Virus record (IMG/VR): IMGVR_UViG_3300032722_000102
Span: 1 to 26,490 of that record
Length of the DNA stretch: 26,490 bases
Source: a virus
Direction: 5' to 3' (one strand)
Below are positions 1-8,052 of this stretch, piece by piece. The notes beneath the pieces are model-generated. The model was not told the DNA's origin. It made no database searches and saw only the letters and a program-made list of their open reading frames with translations. Every line of letters starts with the position of its first letter. Within the stretch, counting starts at the first letter, position 1. Position numbers and translations under genes: made by a program.

Positions 1-23
1 GACTGTAACTGTTCTGGACTCAT
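1..23 (-). CDS. Start of a further leftward gene, cut by the window edge
   Basis: An ATG lies three bases after the stop codon of the i-spanin gene and opens a frame that runs off the window after seven codons (MSPEQLQ). The tight spacing fits the packed leftward operon. No clear Shine-Dalgarno is visible; the upstream bases are A-rich. The product cannot be identified from seven residues. An endolysin would be expected near the spanins and is not seen elsewhere in the window, but that is only positional inference. Confidence 0.35.
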
Positions 24-26
24 TTT

Positions 27-500
27 TTACTTTACGCTTAAGGCGTTATATTTTTCGATTACTTCGTTGCGCTCGGACTCGGTGATGGCGCATTGCTTTG
101 CAAACCCGATAAGAACTTCGACATCTGGTTCAAGTAATCTGAGTCCTTGACTTGGTACTGGAGTGGGGGCGGGTTGGTTGATTCCGCTGGTACTTGATTG
201 GCGCAACCCGATACCACGATACTGAGCAAGAAGGAGTTGATAATGATTTTCAATAGCTGCTTTTTCATCTTGTGCTTTCTTAGTTTCTTGTGCTTGTAAG
301 GCTACTACTTTCGTTTCATGGTCGAGCGCTTCTTGGGCTGCTGTCGCTTTATCTCTTTCAGTCTTTGCCACGTAGTCCAAATATCTTGCGTCACCAATCC
401 GAAACCCAACGTACCCAGCGCAAGCAAGAGCAATAACAAAAAGTCCGATTCGAATGATGTTTGCATAGGTACTAAAAAATCCAGTTATAGATGTCCACAT
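27..500 (-). CDS. Inner-membrane spanin (Rz-like)
   Basis: This 157-aa protein has one N-terminal membrane segment (about residues 15-34, IRIGLFVIALACAGYVGF). It is followed by a charged, Ala/Glu/Lys-rich predicted coiled coil (about 40-95) and a Pro-containing linker near 110-117. That is the architecture of phage i-spanins, which sit in the inner membrane and span the periplasm to fuse it with the outer membrane at the end of lysis. The assignment is strengthened by a lipoprotein gene wholly contained within it in another frame, the classic Rz/Rz1 arrangement. It starts two bases after the holin-like gene. Rz proteins are poorly conserved in sequence, so the call rests on architecture and context. 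Confidence 0.75.
   Translation of the reverse strand: MWTSITGFFSTYANIIRIGLFVIALACAGYVGFRIGDARYLDYVAKTERDKATAAQEALDHETKVVALQAQETKKAQDEKAAIENHYQLLLAQYRGIGLRQSSTSGINQPAPTPVPSQGLRLLEPDVEVLIGFAKQCAITESERNEVIEKYNALSVK
59..268 (-). CDS. Outer-membrane spanin lipoprotein (Rz1-like), nested inside Rz
   Basis: This 69-aa ORF lies entirely inside the i-spanin gene in a different frame. It has a lipoprotein signal: basic start (MKKQLLK), hydrophobic core, and a lipobox-like SIVVSGC with Cys at residue 22. The short mature part contains PPP and a Ser/Pro-rich tail. This is typical of o-spanins, which are anchored in the outer membrane and bind the C-terminus of the i-spanin. The ribosome-binding site is weak (AAGAAAG about 9 bases upstream), as may occur in nested genes. 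The signal peptide, Cys, Pro content and nesting together make a chance ORF unlikely. Confidence 0.72.
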   Translation of the reverse strand: MKKQLLKIIINSFLLSIVVSGCANQVPAESTNPPPLQYQVKDSDYLNQMSKFLSGLQSNAPSPSPSATK

Positions 501-502
501 TA

Positions 503-739
503 TTATTCCTTATTTTCGTCTGGTTCAGTACCAGCCTTAGCCCAAAGCGCCATACCATGCGCACCTACTACTGCGGCTAAACTCATATAAAGTTTTTCAA
601 TATCAATTACACCCGTTTGCACAGCATTCCAAATAGATGCACCAACAACTACAATCATACAAAATAGCCAAGAATGCCGACCCAAATCAGGGGTAGCATT
701 GTCTTTACCAGACATTAACTTGACGAAGTATTCTTTCAT
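503..739 (-). CDS. Small two-TM membrane protein, putative holin
   Basis: This 78-aa protein has two hydrophobic segments, about residues 24-40 (WLFCMIVVVGASIWNAV) and 50-67 (LYMSLAAVVGAHGMALWA), joined by a short loop, with a charged C-terminal tail. Small size, two membrane passes and a position directly before the spanin pair suggest a holin, which permeabilises the inner membrane at lysis. Its ATG overlaps the stop of the cupin-like gene by one base (TAATG), implying translational coupling. A second, XhlA-like membrane candidate lies at 12845-13093, so which protein is the true holin is unresolved. Confidence 0.5.
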   Translation of the reverse strand: MKEYFVKLMSGKDNATPDLGRHSWLFCMIVVVGASIWNAVQTGVIDIEKLYMSLAAVVGAHGMALWAKAGTEPDENKE

Positions 740-1020
740 TAACCCATACTTTCAGCAAATATATTTACAAACACTGTGCCGTCTTCTAGTGCTTCTATTT
801 CGTGATAATGTCCCGCCAAAAGATTAATAGGTGTTGAATCTTTATTTGTAATTACAAATTTATTATCTTGAGTTAGTTTGCAAGAGCCAGCCATACAAAT
901 AGTGGCGTGTGAATACTCATGGCTGTGCATAGGTATTCCTTCACCTTTATTGGCGTGATATGTCCTTACAACCGCTCCACCGTAAGTCATATCGTGTTTT
1001 GGGGGAACATTGATTACCAT
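739..1020 (-). CDS. Small cupin-like protein
   Basis: This 93-aa protein looks like a minimal single cupin barrel. Around residues 26-46 it has a motif-1-like pattern with G, H32, H34, E35 and H38 before a Gly. Around 64-82 it has a second pattern with P64, G70, H71, H73 and an Asp-Gly turn. Such His clusters normally bind a divalent metal. Its reaction cannot be told: cupins include isomerases, dioxygenases, sugar-binding proteins and structural proteins. It sits between the fibre-associated 105-aa gene and the holin-like gene, packed with 1-bp spacing or overlap. It could be a late accessory enzyme or a virion component. Confidence 0.55.
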   Translation of the reverse strand: MVINVPPKHDMTYGGAVVRTYHANKGEGIPMHSHEYSHATICMAGSCKLTQDNKFVITNKDSTPINLLAGHYHEIEALEDGTVFVNIFAESMG

Positions 1021-1021
1021 A

Positions 1022-1339
1022 TTAAGCTATTGTGGTTGTGCCTGTTGTTTGAGGCTGATTAGCTGCTGCGGTTTTTAATGGATGAGCAACATAAACTGGC
1101 TGTGTTTGTCCTGTTGATAATACGCTACCATTCCAAGTATACCCAATGGCACCAATACCCATAATTGACTCTAATACTGATGCTGTTGTAGCTGTTGGTG
1201 TAGTCCAAACCATTGTAGGAGTTGTATCTTGCTCTAATGCAATCATTCCATTTGGAACAGTCCAATCACTTGCACCATCCCAAACAACTACATTAGTAAC
1301 TACATTGTTTTCTACAAGTAAATATGTTTTATCTGCCAT
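1022..1339 (-). CDS. Small fibre-associated protein, function unknown
   Basis: This 105-aa protein begins MADKTYLLVENNVVTNVVVWDG. A start of the form 'vvenNvVtNvvvWDG' is familiar from short proteins encoded next to phage tail-fibre genes. The middle is Thr-rich and the C-terminus ends in TTGTTTIA. The start is supported by AAGGAAAATAAA just before the ATG. It follows the large glycine-rich fibre gene after 12 bases, so it may be a fibre chaperone or an accessory tip protein. That role is inferred from position only. Confidence 0.6.
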   Translation of the reverse strand: MADKTYLLVENNVVTNVVVWDGASDWTVPNGMIALEQDTTPTMVWTTPTATTASVLESIMGIGAIGYTWNGSVLSTGQTQPVYVAHPLKTAAANQPQTTGTTTIA

Positions 1340-1351
1340 TTTATTTTCCTT

Positions 1352-3532
1352 TTACCATTCGACTAAACAATAACCAGCAGAACCAGATTGGCCATGAGTT
1401 CCATAAGCTGCTCCAGTACCACCACTACCAATCGTAACGGCAATTATATTTCCTTGTGAAACTGATATGTACCCTGTTGCAACTCCGCCATTACCACCTG
1501 AACCGCCTTGTGCTACAAGTACATTACCTCCTGAGCAACCGCAATAGACATATTGCTGTCCTCCAGCACCAGCTCCGCCTCCATAAGCTAAAGGCGCTAA
1601 TGCAGAATTAAATGAAGAACCACCACCAGTACCATTTGTACCACTAGCCCCGTATAAAGGATTGCCGTTAGAGCCAGCGCCACCAGTACCACCAGTCGCT
1701 GATAAATACCCACCGAATGAACTTGTGCCACCAGTACCACCAGTAACGGTTCCTCCTCCTTGATACGCACTACCACCACCGCCACCACCGCCAATTATGG
1801 TTACTTTAAGAGAGGTAACACCAGTTGGAACTGTAAATGTTCCTGATGATGTAAAGACTTGACCAAAAATACCTTGATTACCAGCATTAGTTGCAAAACC
1901 AGCATTGGTTGCATAGCTAGCATTAGTTGCATTTGTAGCTGTAGCAGCATTACCACTAAACCCACTAGTACTAAATTGACCCACATTTTGCCCATTACAA
2001 GCAACATTTATTAAACCATCACCGGGATGATAGAAACCTGTATCTTGAGCGCCATCAGTATAAAAAGATAAACTAGGAGAGCTTACAGAACCATCTCCAA
2101 CTAAAACCCTACCATTACCGTTAACATTTGTGGCTGTTGTTGCATTTGTTGCATTTGTTGCATTTGTTGCATTTGTTGCATTTGTTGCATTTGTTGCATT
2201 TGTTGCATTTGTAGCATTTGTGGCGGTTGCTGCGTTTCCTGAAATATTTATTCCATAAGTTCCACCGTTGTTATAAACACCATTAGAAACGGTTGCGGCA
2301 TTACCAGTAATATTAATACCCCAAGTACCTGAAGCATTACCACCAGTTAAGGTAGGTGCGTAGGAGTTGTAATTGGCTGAGCTTAACCCAGTTATCCAAG
2401 GAGTCCAATTCCCTTCGTAATTAGTACGGTAATAGGGAGACGAATTTGTATTGTATGGGTAGAAAATTTGTGTAATAAAGTTTCCGCCACGCAAAACTTG
2501 AAGGTCGCCGAATGCATTTGACGCCGGTGGCGTATTTAATGTGCCAGAATAATTGCCCCAAACAACATCATAATAACCACCTGTTGTAGCATTATTAAAG
2601 TCTTGATTGTTCCCCGTTGGAAACTCACCTAATGATGCTAAATTGGAAGTACTTCCTGCAGACCCTGTAACATTAATACCCCAAGTGCCTGAAGCGTTAC
2701 CACCAGTTAAAGTAGGTGCGTATGAGTTATAGTTAGCAGCATCTAAAACTTGATTTGAACCTATGGTTAAATTTGAAAAATTGGTCTGAGATGTAGTAGA
2801 AGAATTACCTGCGCTAGTTGCGTAGCCTACTGAAAGCCCTGAGTTTGTTCCCGAAACTCCATTTACAGTTCCACCAGTAATTGCAACGCTATTAGCGTTT
2901 TGAGTAGACATAGTACCTAAACCGCCAGCTACTGTTTGAACGAATGCTGTTGTAGCTAACTGAGTAGTATTTGTACCCGGCGCAGCAGTCGGCCCGCTTG
3001 GTATGCCAACAAAAGTAGAGGCGCCTTCAACTGTCAAAGTTCCGTTTACTAGAGCATTCCCACCTACGCTAAAGTTATTAATTGCGTAGTTGCTATGGTC
3101 AAAAAAGTTAGTGCCATCAGAGTATATTGTGACTGTTGCGCCGTTTGGAATCGCTACGCCTGTACCGGCAGCTGTTGTATTACCGATTGTCGAGCTGTTA
3201 TATAAAGTGCATTGATACCCAGACTGATTGTTTATAATGTAAGTCTTTGATGCCGGCGGTGCAAATAAATTAAAGTTAGCCGCCACTGCACTAGCAGTTA
3301 GTTTTAAAGCGGCATAAACCGATTGGTTTACTGAGGCTGTGGTACTAGCGCCATTAATATATGTTAAAACTTGATTGTTTGACGTTGGTGCGATAGGCAC
3401 CGCTTGGTATCCAGCAATTGCCGACTCAAGTAAATAGGCGTCTGTATTATCTGTGGTTGTACCCCAAGTACCGGCTTGGTCGCCGGTGCCTATAAGCTCG
3501 ATGCGTAGATTGGGAGAGTATGTTGAAGCCAT
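1352..3532 (-). CDS. Tail fibre with glycine-rich receptor-binding tip
   Basis: This is a 726-aa fibre. The N-terminus (MASTYSPNLRIELIGTGDQAGTWG) is a type seen at the virion-attached end of phage fibres. About 189-199 holds TTQLATTAFVQ, a common fibre-shaft motif. The segment NYNSYAPTLTGGNASGTWGI occurs twice, with a shorter related segment after it. About 439-465 is an uninterrupted Asn-Ala-Thr tripeptide run. From about 555 to the end is a FTSSGTFTVPTG entry strand followed by many GGxGG runs, ending in GYCLVEW. A glycine-rich C-terminal domain of this kind resembles polyglycine-sandwich adhesin tips such as that of phage S16 gp38. The protein probably recognises the host surface. It follows the other large fibre gene after nine bases. 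Confidence 0.8.
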   Translation of the reverse strand: MASTYSPNLRIELIGTGDQAGTWGTTTDNTDAYLLESAIAGYQAVPIAPTSNNQVLTYINGASTTASVNQSVYAALKLTASAVAANFNLFAPPASKTYIINNQSGYQCTLYNSSTIGNTTAAGTGVAIPNGATVTIYSDGTNFFDHSNYAINNFSVGGNALVNGTLTVEGASTFVGIPSGPTAAPGTNTTQLATTAFVQTVAGGLGTMSTQNANSVAITGGTVNGVSGTNSGLSVGYATSAGNSSTTSQTNFSNLTIGSNQVLDAANYNSYAPTLTGGNASGTWGINVTGSAGSTSNLASLGEFPTGNNQDFNNATTGGYYDVVWGNYSGTLNTPPASNAFGDLQVLRGGNFITQIFYPYNTNSSPYYRTNYEGNWTPWITGLSSANYNSYAPTLTGGNASGTWGINITGNAATVSNGVYNNGGTYGINISGNAATATNATNATNATNATNATNATNATNATNATTATNVNGNGRVLVGDGSVSSPSLSFYTDGAQDTGFYHPGDGLINVACNGQNVGQFSTSGFSGNAATATNATNASYATNAGFATNAGNQGIFGQVFTSSGTFTVPTGVTSLKVTIIGGGGGGGSAYQGGGTVTGGTGGTSSFGGYLSATGGTGGAGSNGNPLYGASGTNGTGGGSSFNSALAPLAYGGGAGAGGQQYVYCGCSGGNVLVAQGGSGGNGGVATGYISVSQGNIIAVTIGSGGTGAAYGTHGQSGSAGYCLVEW
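2137..2208 (-). repeat. Nine-base tandem repeat encoding (Asn-Ala-Thr)n
   Basis: Eight perfect head-to-tail copies of TTGTTGCAT (plus strand) lie inside the fibre gene. A ninth copy with one change follows at 2209-2217, and degenerate copies flank the array. On the coding strand the unit reads AAT GCA ACA. Because the unit is three codons, slippage would change fibre length without breaking the frame. Confidence 0.95.
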
Positions 3533-3541
3533 TATGCGTCC

Positions 3542-6500
3542 TTATTGTGTATCATTAATGACCACCCAGTTAGGGTTTTGATCATCTATTATTTTAAACC
3601 AGCCACGACCTATTTGAGAATCTAAAACGGCCATACCTTCTACTTCAGCAGCGTTAAAATTAACTTGCACTGACGTTAAATCAGCTTCGGTAGACACCTC
3701 AGTAATACTACTAAATAAAATAGCGGTTCTATCTTCTGCCTCTGCAGAGGTGAGGGTTTCTGTTATGGAACGTGTAAATGTTGCAAGTCTATTTTCAGAA
3801 TCTGCTAAAGTGTTTGGCTCAACTATGGCGCTTTGAAAATTGGCTTGAACAGTCTCAATATCTAGTAAAGCTGTACTTTCTGTTGTAGAGGAATTAAAGC
3901 TAGCCTGCCCTGTTTCTACGTCATTTGAGGTTAAATTTTCAACTAAACCCCGATAAAAACTAGCTGTAAATGATTCGCTGTCCGCATAACCAGCGTTTTC
4001 CACAATGCTGCTACTGACTGAATTAAAACAGCTTTCGATATCAGCCAAAGTGCTTGGTTCTGTAATACTGCTGTTATAGTAAGAAGGAGATAAAAAGCTC
4101 CAACCAGTATTGTCGCCGTTGTTAGCAGAATATTGGGCTGTCCAAGTAGCCCCGCCAGTTGCATTAGAGTCTTGAATTTGCATGTAGGTTGCACTAACCG
4201 TACCACTAGCTTGACTAATTGTTGCCTGTGTGCCGGGTGTATCACTTATTAAATATTTTTGTGTTGTACCCGATGTAGCAAAAGTGCCGACTGCGTTGGT
4301 TGTGCCAGACTTAAATTGTAGTGTTCCGCTTGAAAAAGTTAGAGTTCGAGTCGAACCCATTGTCAAAGCATCTTGAAAAGCATATATTGCAGTGCCAAAA
4401 AAAGTAACTGGACTATTAATTGTTACACCACTATTGGTAATTGTCTGTGTTGTTGCAACAGTTCCAGCAAAAGTTAAACTTCCAACTACAGAAGTATAAG
4501 TGGTAATTCCACCTAAATTTAAGTTTCTATAAATATAGGTTACAAAGTTCCCTCTAGTAAGCGTTCCTGTAAAACCAGTAAAATTTAAAGTACCGACGTA
4601 GGTTGTTGTTGTAATGCTTACTGTGTCTGAACCCGCACTCACATAAAAATCGAGCGCATTAGATTCAGTTCCGCCTGTGCTTCCAAAAACAATGCCACGA
4701 GAGCCTGTTGAGCCGCTGTATGTACAATTAACTGTGGGAGTGCCAGTATAAGAAAAGTTTGTGGCAGTTCCCATACTTATAATATTGGTACTACTACCAG
4801 TTAAAGTAATATTTCCTGTACCAAATGCAATCGCCCTTGTATTGCTGTTTGACGCACTTAAAATATTGCAAGTTAAAGTGTAATTACCAGCACCATTATT
4901 TGTAAGGTCTAATGTTCCTGAAGTTAAAAAAAGTGTGCCTGAAGTTGTTAATGCGCCATTTAAAGCTACAGTTGAACCTGAAGTAGCTACTGCAAAACTT
5001 CCAGCAATAGTAGAGTTGCCATTAGTAGTAATAATTTGAGTGCCAGAAGACCCATTAAATGTATATGTTCCTGTTGAACTACTTAAAGTCATGCTACTAC
5101 TGAAAGTTAAATTTCCAGCTATAGTTTGACCTGTTGCGTTATTTTGAGAACCACTAAATCCAGTAAAATTTAAATTATTAAAATATGGAGCATTAGATAA
5201 GTTTATATTGTCAGAACCAGCGGAAATATTAAGAGTAAATGGATTTGATGATGTATTACCAACAATAGACCTTGCTCCTGTTGAGCCTGAATAAGTAGCA
5301 TTAAATACAGGAGTGCCAGTTAAAGTAAGTCCTGTTGCTGTTGTTGTTCCTAAGTTCACTACAGTTGCATTAGAGCCAGTTACAATAATATTTCCTGTAC
5401 CAAACAAAATAGAACGATTGTTGGTATTGTTTGCGTTAAATAAACCTGTTGTAAGAGTTAAATTATTGAGGTCTAATGTGCCGCTTGTAAGAGTAAATGT
5501 TCTAGTTGAGCCAATGGTTAGAGCATCTTGTAGCTGTAAAGTGTTTGTGGATGTGCCTGTGCCTACTGTTATTGGGAAATCAATTGTGCTATTGCCGTTT
5601 GTAGTAATTTGTTGAGAAGCTGACGCTGAACCAAATGTAGTTGCGTTTGTGCCTGACGATAATGTCATGCCACTAGAAAGCGTCAAATTCCCATAAATTG
5701 TTCTAACAAAGTTTGTAGCTGTCCCTGAAAAACCAGTAAAGTTTAAATTTTTTATTTGCTTTCCATATACACCAACGCTATCAGAACCAGCACTAATATT
5801 TACATTAAGTGCGTTTGTTTCTGTACCACCAGCAGTATTTGCAAAAGACATTGTTCTAGTGCCAGTAGACCCTGAATATGTAGAATTTACTGTTGGAGTT
5901 CCTGTATAACTAAAATTTGTTGCTGTATCTGTAGTCCAAATAGTAGTAGCAGAACCAGTTAATGTAATGTTTCCTGTTCCAAATAAAATAGAACGAGTAT
6001 TACTGTTTGACGAACTAAACAAACCACAAGTAAGTGTTTTGCTGTTTAAATCTAAAGTTCCTGAAGTTAAAGTAAGGTTTCGAGTAGAGCCAATAGTTAA
6101 AGCATCTTGCAGTTGAAGTGTATTAGTGCTTGTTCCTGTTCCTACTGTAATAGGAAAATCTAATGTTTGTCCATTAGTAGTAATTTTTTGCGTAGCTGAT
6201 GTAGCTAAAAAAGAAGTAGCATTTACACCAGCGGTATAAGTCACTCCAGCTACAGCGGTAAAATCACCAAAAATAGTTCTTGAGTTATTAGCTAACGTTC
6301 CAGCAAAACCAGTTAAATTTAAATTTTTTACGCCAGTATTAACTGTTGCTGTACCTGTTCCGCTAATAATATTAAAACTAATAGCATTTGCCTCTGTTAC
6401 ACTTCCAGAAGCAACGCTAATACCAATAGTTCCTGAAGTAGTGTTATTTATGTTAACAACAGGAGTTCCTGTTACAGACATGGTAGATGATTGTGTCCAT

Positions 6501-6760
6501 TGGTTTGCTGTTGTTAATACACAAGTAATATTTTGTGTACCAAAAGCAAGTGTTCCAGTAAATCCTGAGCAGTTAACAGCAGATACAGTAGGGTTAATTC
6601 CTAAAGTTACAGTATTTGCTCCTGAGTTGGCATCAAAATAAACTAAATCACCAGAACCAGGTACAGTTTGACCGCCAGTGCCACCAGAAGTAGATGCCCA
6701 TTTAGTGCCAGCAGTTGCATCCCAAGTTGCTGTACCACCTACCCAATATCTGTTAGCCAT
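3542..6760 (-). CDS. Very large repetitive beta-structured fibre protein
   Basis: This 1072-aa protein starts MANRYWVGGTATWDA, a start shared by many large phage fibre or adhesin proteins. Roughly residues 60-790 are made of about four or five copies of a long (about 190 aa) Ser/Thr/Asn/Gly-rich unit. Recurring landmarks are NLNFTGFSG, TRSILFGTGNI, FSYTGTPTVN, TYSGSTG and GSTRTFTLTSGTLDL, suggesting a beta-helix or stacked beta-solenoid shaft. After a motif ending ANNGDNTGWSF comes a C-terminal array of eight 20-residue repeats (listed separately). Cysteine is rare. No enzymatic domain is visible, so a structural or receptor-reaching role is more likely than a depolymerase. It is probably a virion appendage, not host-derived. 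Confidence 0.75.
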   Translation of the reverse strand: MANRYWVGGTATWDATAGTKWASTSGGTGGQTVPGSGDLVYFDANSGANTVTLGINPTVSAVNCSGFTGTLAFGTQNITCVLTTANQWTQSSTMSVTGTPVVNINNTTSGTIGISVASGSVTEANAISFNIISGTGTATVNTGVKNLNLTGFAGTLANNSRTIFGDFTAVAGVTYTAGVNATSFLATSATQKITTNGQTLDFPITVGTGTSTNTLQLQDALTIGSTRNLTLTSGTLDLNSKTLTCGLFSSSNSNTRSILFGTGNITLTGSATTIWTTDTATNFSYTGTPTVNSTYSGSTGTRTMSFANTAGGTETNALNVNISAGSDSVGVYGKQIKNLNFTGFSGTATNFVRTIYGNLTLSSGMTLSSGTNATTFGSASASQQITTNGNSTIDFPITVGTGTSTNTLQLQDALTIGSTRTFTLTSGTLDLNNLTLTTGLFNANNTNNRSILFGTGNIIVTGSNATVVNLGTTTATGLTLTGTPVFNATYSGSTGARSIVGNTSSNPFTLNISAGSDNINLSNAPYFNNLNFTGFSGSQNNATGQTIAGNLTFSSSMTLSSSTGTYTFNGSSGTQIITTNGNSTIAGSFAVATSGSTVALNGALTTSGTLFLTSGTLDLTNNGAGNYTLTCNILSASNSNTRAIAFGTGNITLTGSSTNIISMGTATNFSYTGTPTVNCTYSGSTGSRGIVFGSTGGTESNALDFYVSAGSDTVSITTTTYVGTLNFTGFTGTLTRGNFVTYIYRNLNLGGITTYTSVVGSLTFAGTVATTQTITNSGVTINSPVTFFGTAIYAFQDALTMGSTRTLTFSSGTLQFKSGTTNAVGTFATSGTTQKYLISDTPGTQATISQASGTVSATYMQIQDSNATGGATWTAQYSANNGDNTGWSFLSPSYYNSSITEPSTLADIESCFNSVSSSIVENAGYADSESFTASFYRGLVENLTSNDVETGQASFNSSTTESTALLDIETVQANFQSAIVEPNTLADSENRLATFTRSITETLTSAEAEDRTAILFSSITEVSTEADLTSVQVNFNAAEVEGMAVLDSQIGRGWFKIIDDQNPNWVVINDTQ
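3551..4079 (-). repeat. Eight 20-residue protein repeats at the fibre C-terminus
   Basis: The C-terminal part of the 1072-aa fibre divides into eight consecutive 20-residue units. The pattern is F-x-x-S-I-x-E-x-x-T-x-x-D-x-E-x-x-x-A-x, for example FQSAIVEPNTLADSENRLAT followed by FTRSITETLTSAEAEDRTAI. The units have diverged at DNA level but the period is exact, with no gaps through the array. The protein ends with one partial unit and NWVVINDTQ. Confidence 0.8.
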
Positions 6761-7005
6761 TAGGCACTCGCTGTAGTGTCAGGGTCTACTGGCGCTGGGT
6801 TAGGATTGGTAATAATGGCATACCAGTTGTTCCAACGCTGTGTTTGCATAGCTAAAATCTGATCTGATGTTAAACCATTAATAAAGTCAGCACTACCGAC
6901 AATAGCATCGGCAAATGTATATTTACCATCCGTTGCTGAAAAAGGCAAAGAAACAGAACCATCTGCATTATTTACTTGAGGAGAGCTATTATAAGTTACA
7001 GACAT
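6760..7005 (-). CDS. Small protein upstream of fibre gene, unknown
   Basis: This 81-aa protein has no recognised catalytic motif. The centre (KYTFADAIVGSADFINGLTSDQILAMQTQRW) looks alpha-helical and the tail is Pro/Asp/Ala-rich. Its stop overlaps the start of the 1072-aa fibre by one base (TAATG), so the two are probably translationally coupled. That suggests a partner or assembly helper of the fibre, by position only. Confidence 0.6.
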   Translation of the reverse strand: MSVTYNSSPQVNNADGSVSLPFSATDGKYTFADAIVGSADFINGLTSDQILAMQTQRWNNWYAIITNPNPAPVDPDTTASA

Positions 7006-7018
7006 AGTAACCCCTCAA

Positions 7019-7618
7019 TTATGAAGTTGCGGTTGTGCTATATGTTACGTTTAATTGGTCTGTAGAAGCAACAGTTTTGCTACCGCCTGTAAATGAGCCA
7101 GCGCTATACAAAGTACCAGTTGTATTATCAATAGCGGAAGAACCATTTATATTAATAAAACACCCAGCAACAGTACCAGAACCAGTAAACGTAAACACTA
7201 CGGCGGCTGAGGTAGCTTTGGTAGTTACGTTGCTTGGTGAAGAACCGCTAGAAGTTGCAGAGCTAAATGCTGGAGTTTTGCGAGTTCCAGAATAAGTAGG
7301 GGCATTAGCGCCACCAACTTCAGTCCAACCGGAGTGAGATGCCTGAGTATCAGTAGCCGCAAATGTAGGAGATGCCCCAACTAACCCCATAACAACAGTA
7401 GCTGTATAAGAAGAGCCAGCAAGTAATGTATCGAGCATTAGCTGCTTACCAACGGCAACAACTAAGTTATCAATAACATCTTCCCATTTGAGATTACCGT
7501 CTTTGTCGTAGCACTTAGCTACAAAACGGCCTTCCATGCCAACTACTTCACTGAAGTCAGCTCTTTTTACTAACGACGCGCTGCTAAAATCGCCAGTGCT
7601 TGTCATTTCATTGTGCAT
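7019..7618 (-). CDS. Beta-rich tail/virion protein
   Basis: This is a 199-aa protein. Residues about 26-60 (VGMEGRFVAKCYDKDGNLKW, then DNLVVAVGKQLMLD) match a pattern I recognise from environmental phage structural genes: a short strand pair followed by a 'NLVVNxG' segment and Ser/Thr/Gly-rich strands. The rest is low-complexity beta (SSATSSGSSPSN and similar). The start ATG has AGGAG five bases upstream. It lies in the tail block between the 141-aa tail protein and the fibre genes. It is probably a tail or fibre-base component; no enzyme motif is seen. Confidence 0.65.
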   Translation of the reverse strand: MHNEMTSTGDFSSASLVKRADFSEVVGMEGRFVAKCYDKDGNLKWEDVIDNLVVAVGKQLMLDTLLAGSSYTATVVMGLVGASPTFAATDTQASHSGWTEVGGANAPTYSGTRKTPAFSSATSSGSSPSNVTTKATSAAVVFTFTGSGTVAGCFININGSSAIDNTTGTLYSAGSFTGGSKTVASTDQLNVTYSTTATS

Positions 7619-7626
7619 AATTGCTC

Positions 7627-8052
7627 CTATTGAATCAAAATAACGGCAGTTGTAGATGTATCCGCCGGGAATGTTATTGTAAAGTTAGGTGACGTCTTAT
7701 CACCGCCAAAATAAAGAACTGCTACAGCCGCATTAGTTGTACTATTGTAAATCAAGGCGCCATTAGCTGTAAAGCCCGAATTGGGCCAAGTAACATTAGT
7801 AAATGACAAAAAGGCTGTATTGTTGCTATTATCTCCTTGAGGTGCAAGCGGAGTTAAAACCTGCCCACCTGCGGTATACCCTCCACCTGAAACTTCACCA
7901 GCAGTTGTATACGTAAGCGTGGTGTTATCCAGATTGGCTGTATTATTATATAGTGCTATCTTATAGACGTAAGGAGAGGTAGAGCTAAAGTTCTCCAATC
8001 CATTTAACAAGTTTTTTTTAAAGACAGTGCATTGCCCTTGAGCGATAGCCAT
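7627..8052 (-). CDS. Conserved phage tail-region structural protein
   Basis: This 141-aa protein begins MAIAQGQCTVFKKNLLNGLENF and contains YKIALYNNTANLD, GEVSGGGYTAGG, and a closing pattern GALIYNSTTNAAVAVLYFGGDKTS before a final hydrophobic strand. I recognise this order of motifs from a family encoded beside adaptor genes in environmental podovirus-like phages. It is predicted to be almost all beta strand. It starts exactly at the adaptor's stop (one-base overlap). A virion location, perhaps neck or tail hub, is likely but its precise role is unknown. Confidence 0.7.
   Translation of the reverse strand: MAIAQGQCTVFKKNLLNGLENFSSTSPYVYKIALYNNTANLDNTTLTYTTAGEVSGGGYTAGGQVLTPLAPQGDNSNNTAFLSFTNVTWPNSGFTANGALIYNSTTNAAVAVLYFGGDKTSPNFTITFPADTSTTAVILIQ

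Noticed and set aside
2090-2240. CRISPR-like array in the TTGTTGCAT repeats
   Set aside because: The repeats are contiguous without spacers and code in frame for Asn-Ala-Thr inside a fibre gene.
4195-6641. Several 60-100 aa ORFs inside the large fibre gene on both strands
   Set aside because: They are other-frame readings of a low-complexity repetitive gene, with no start signals or recognisable motifs.
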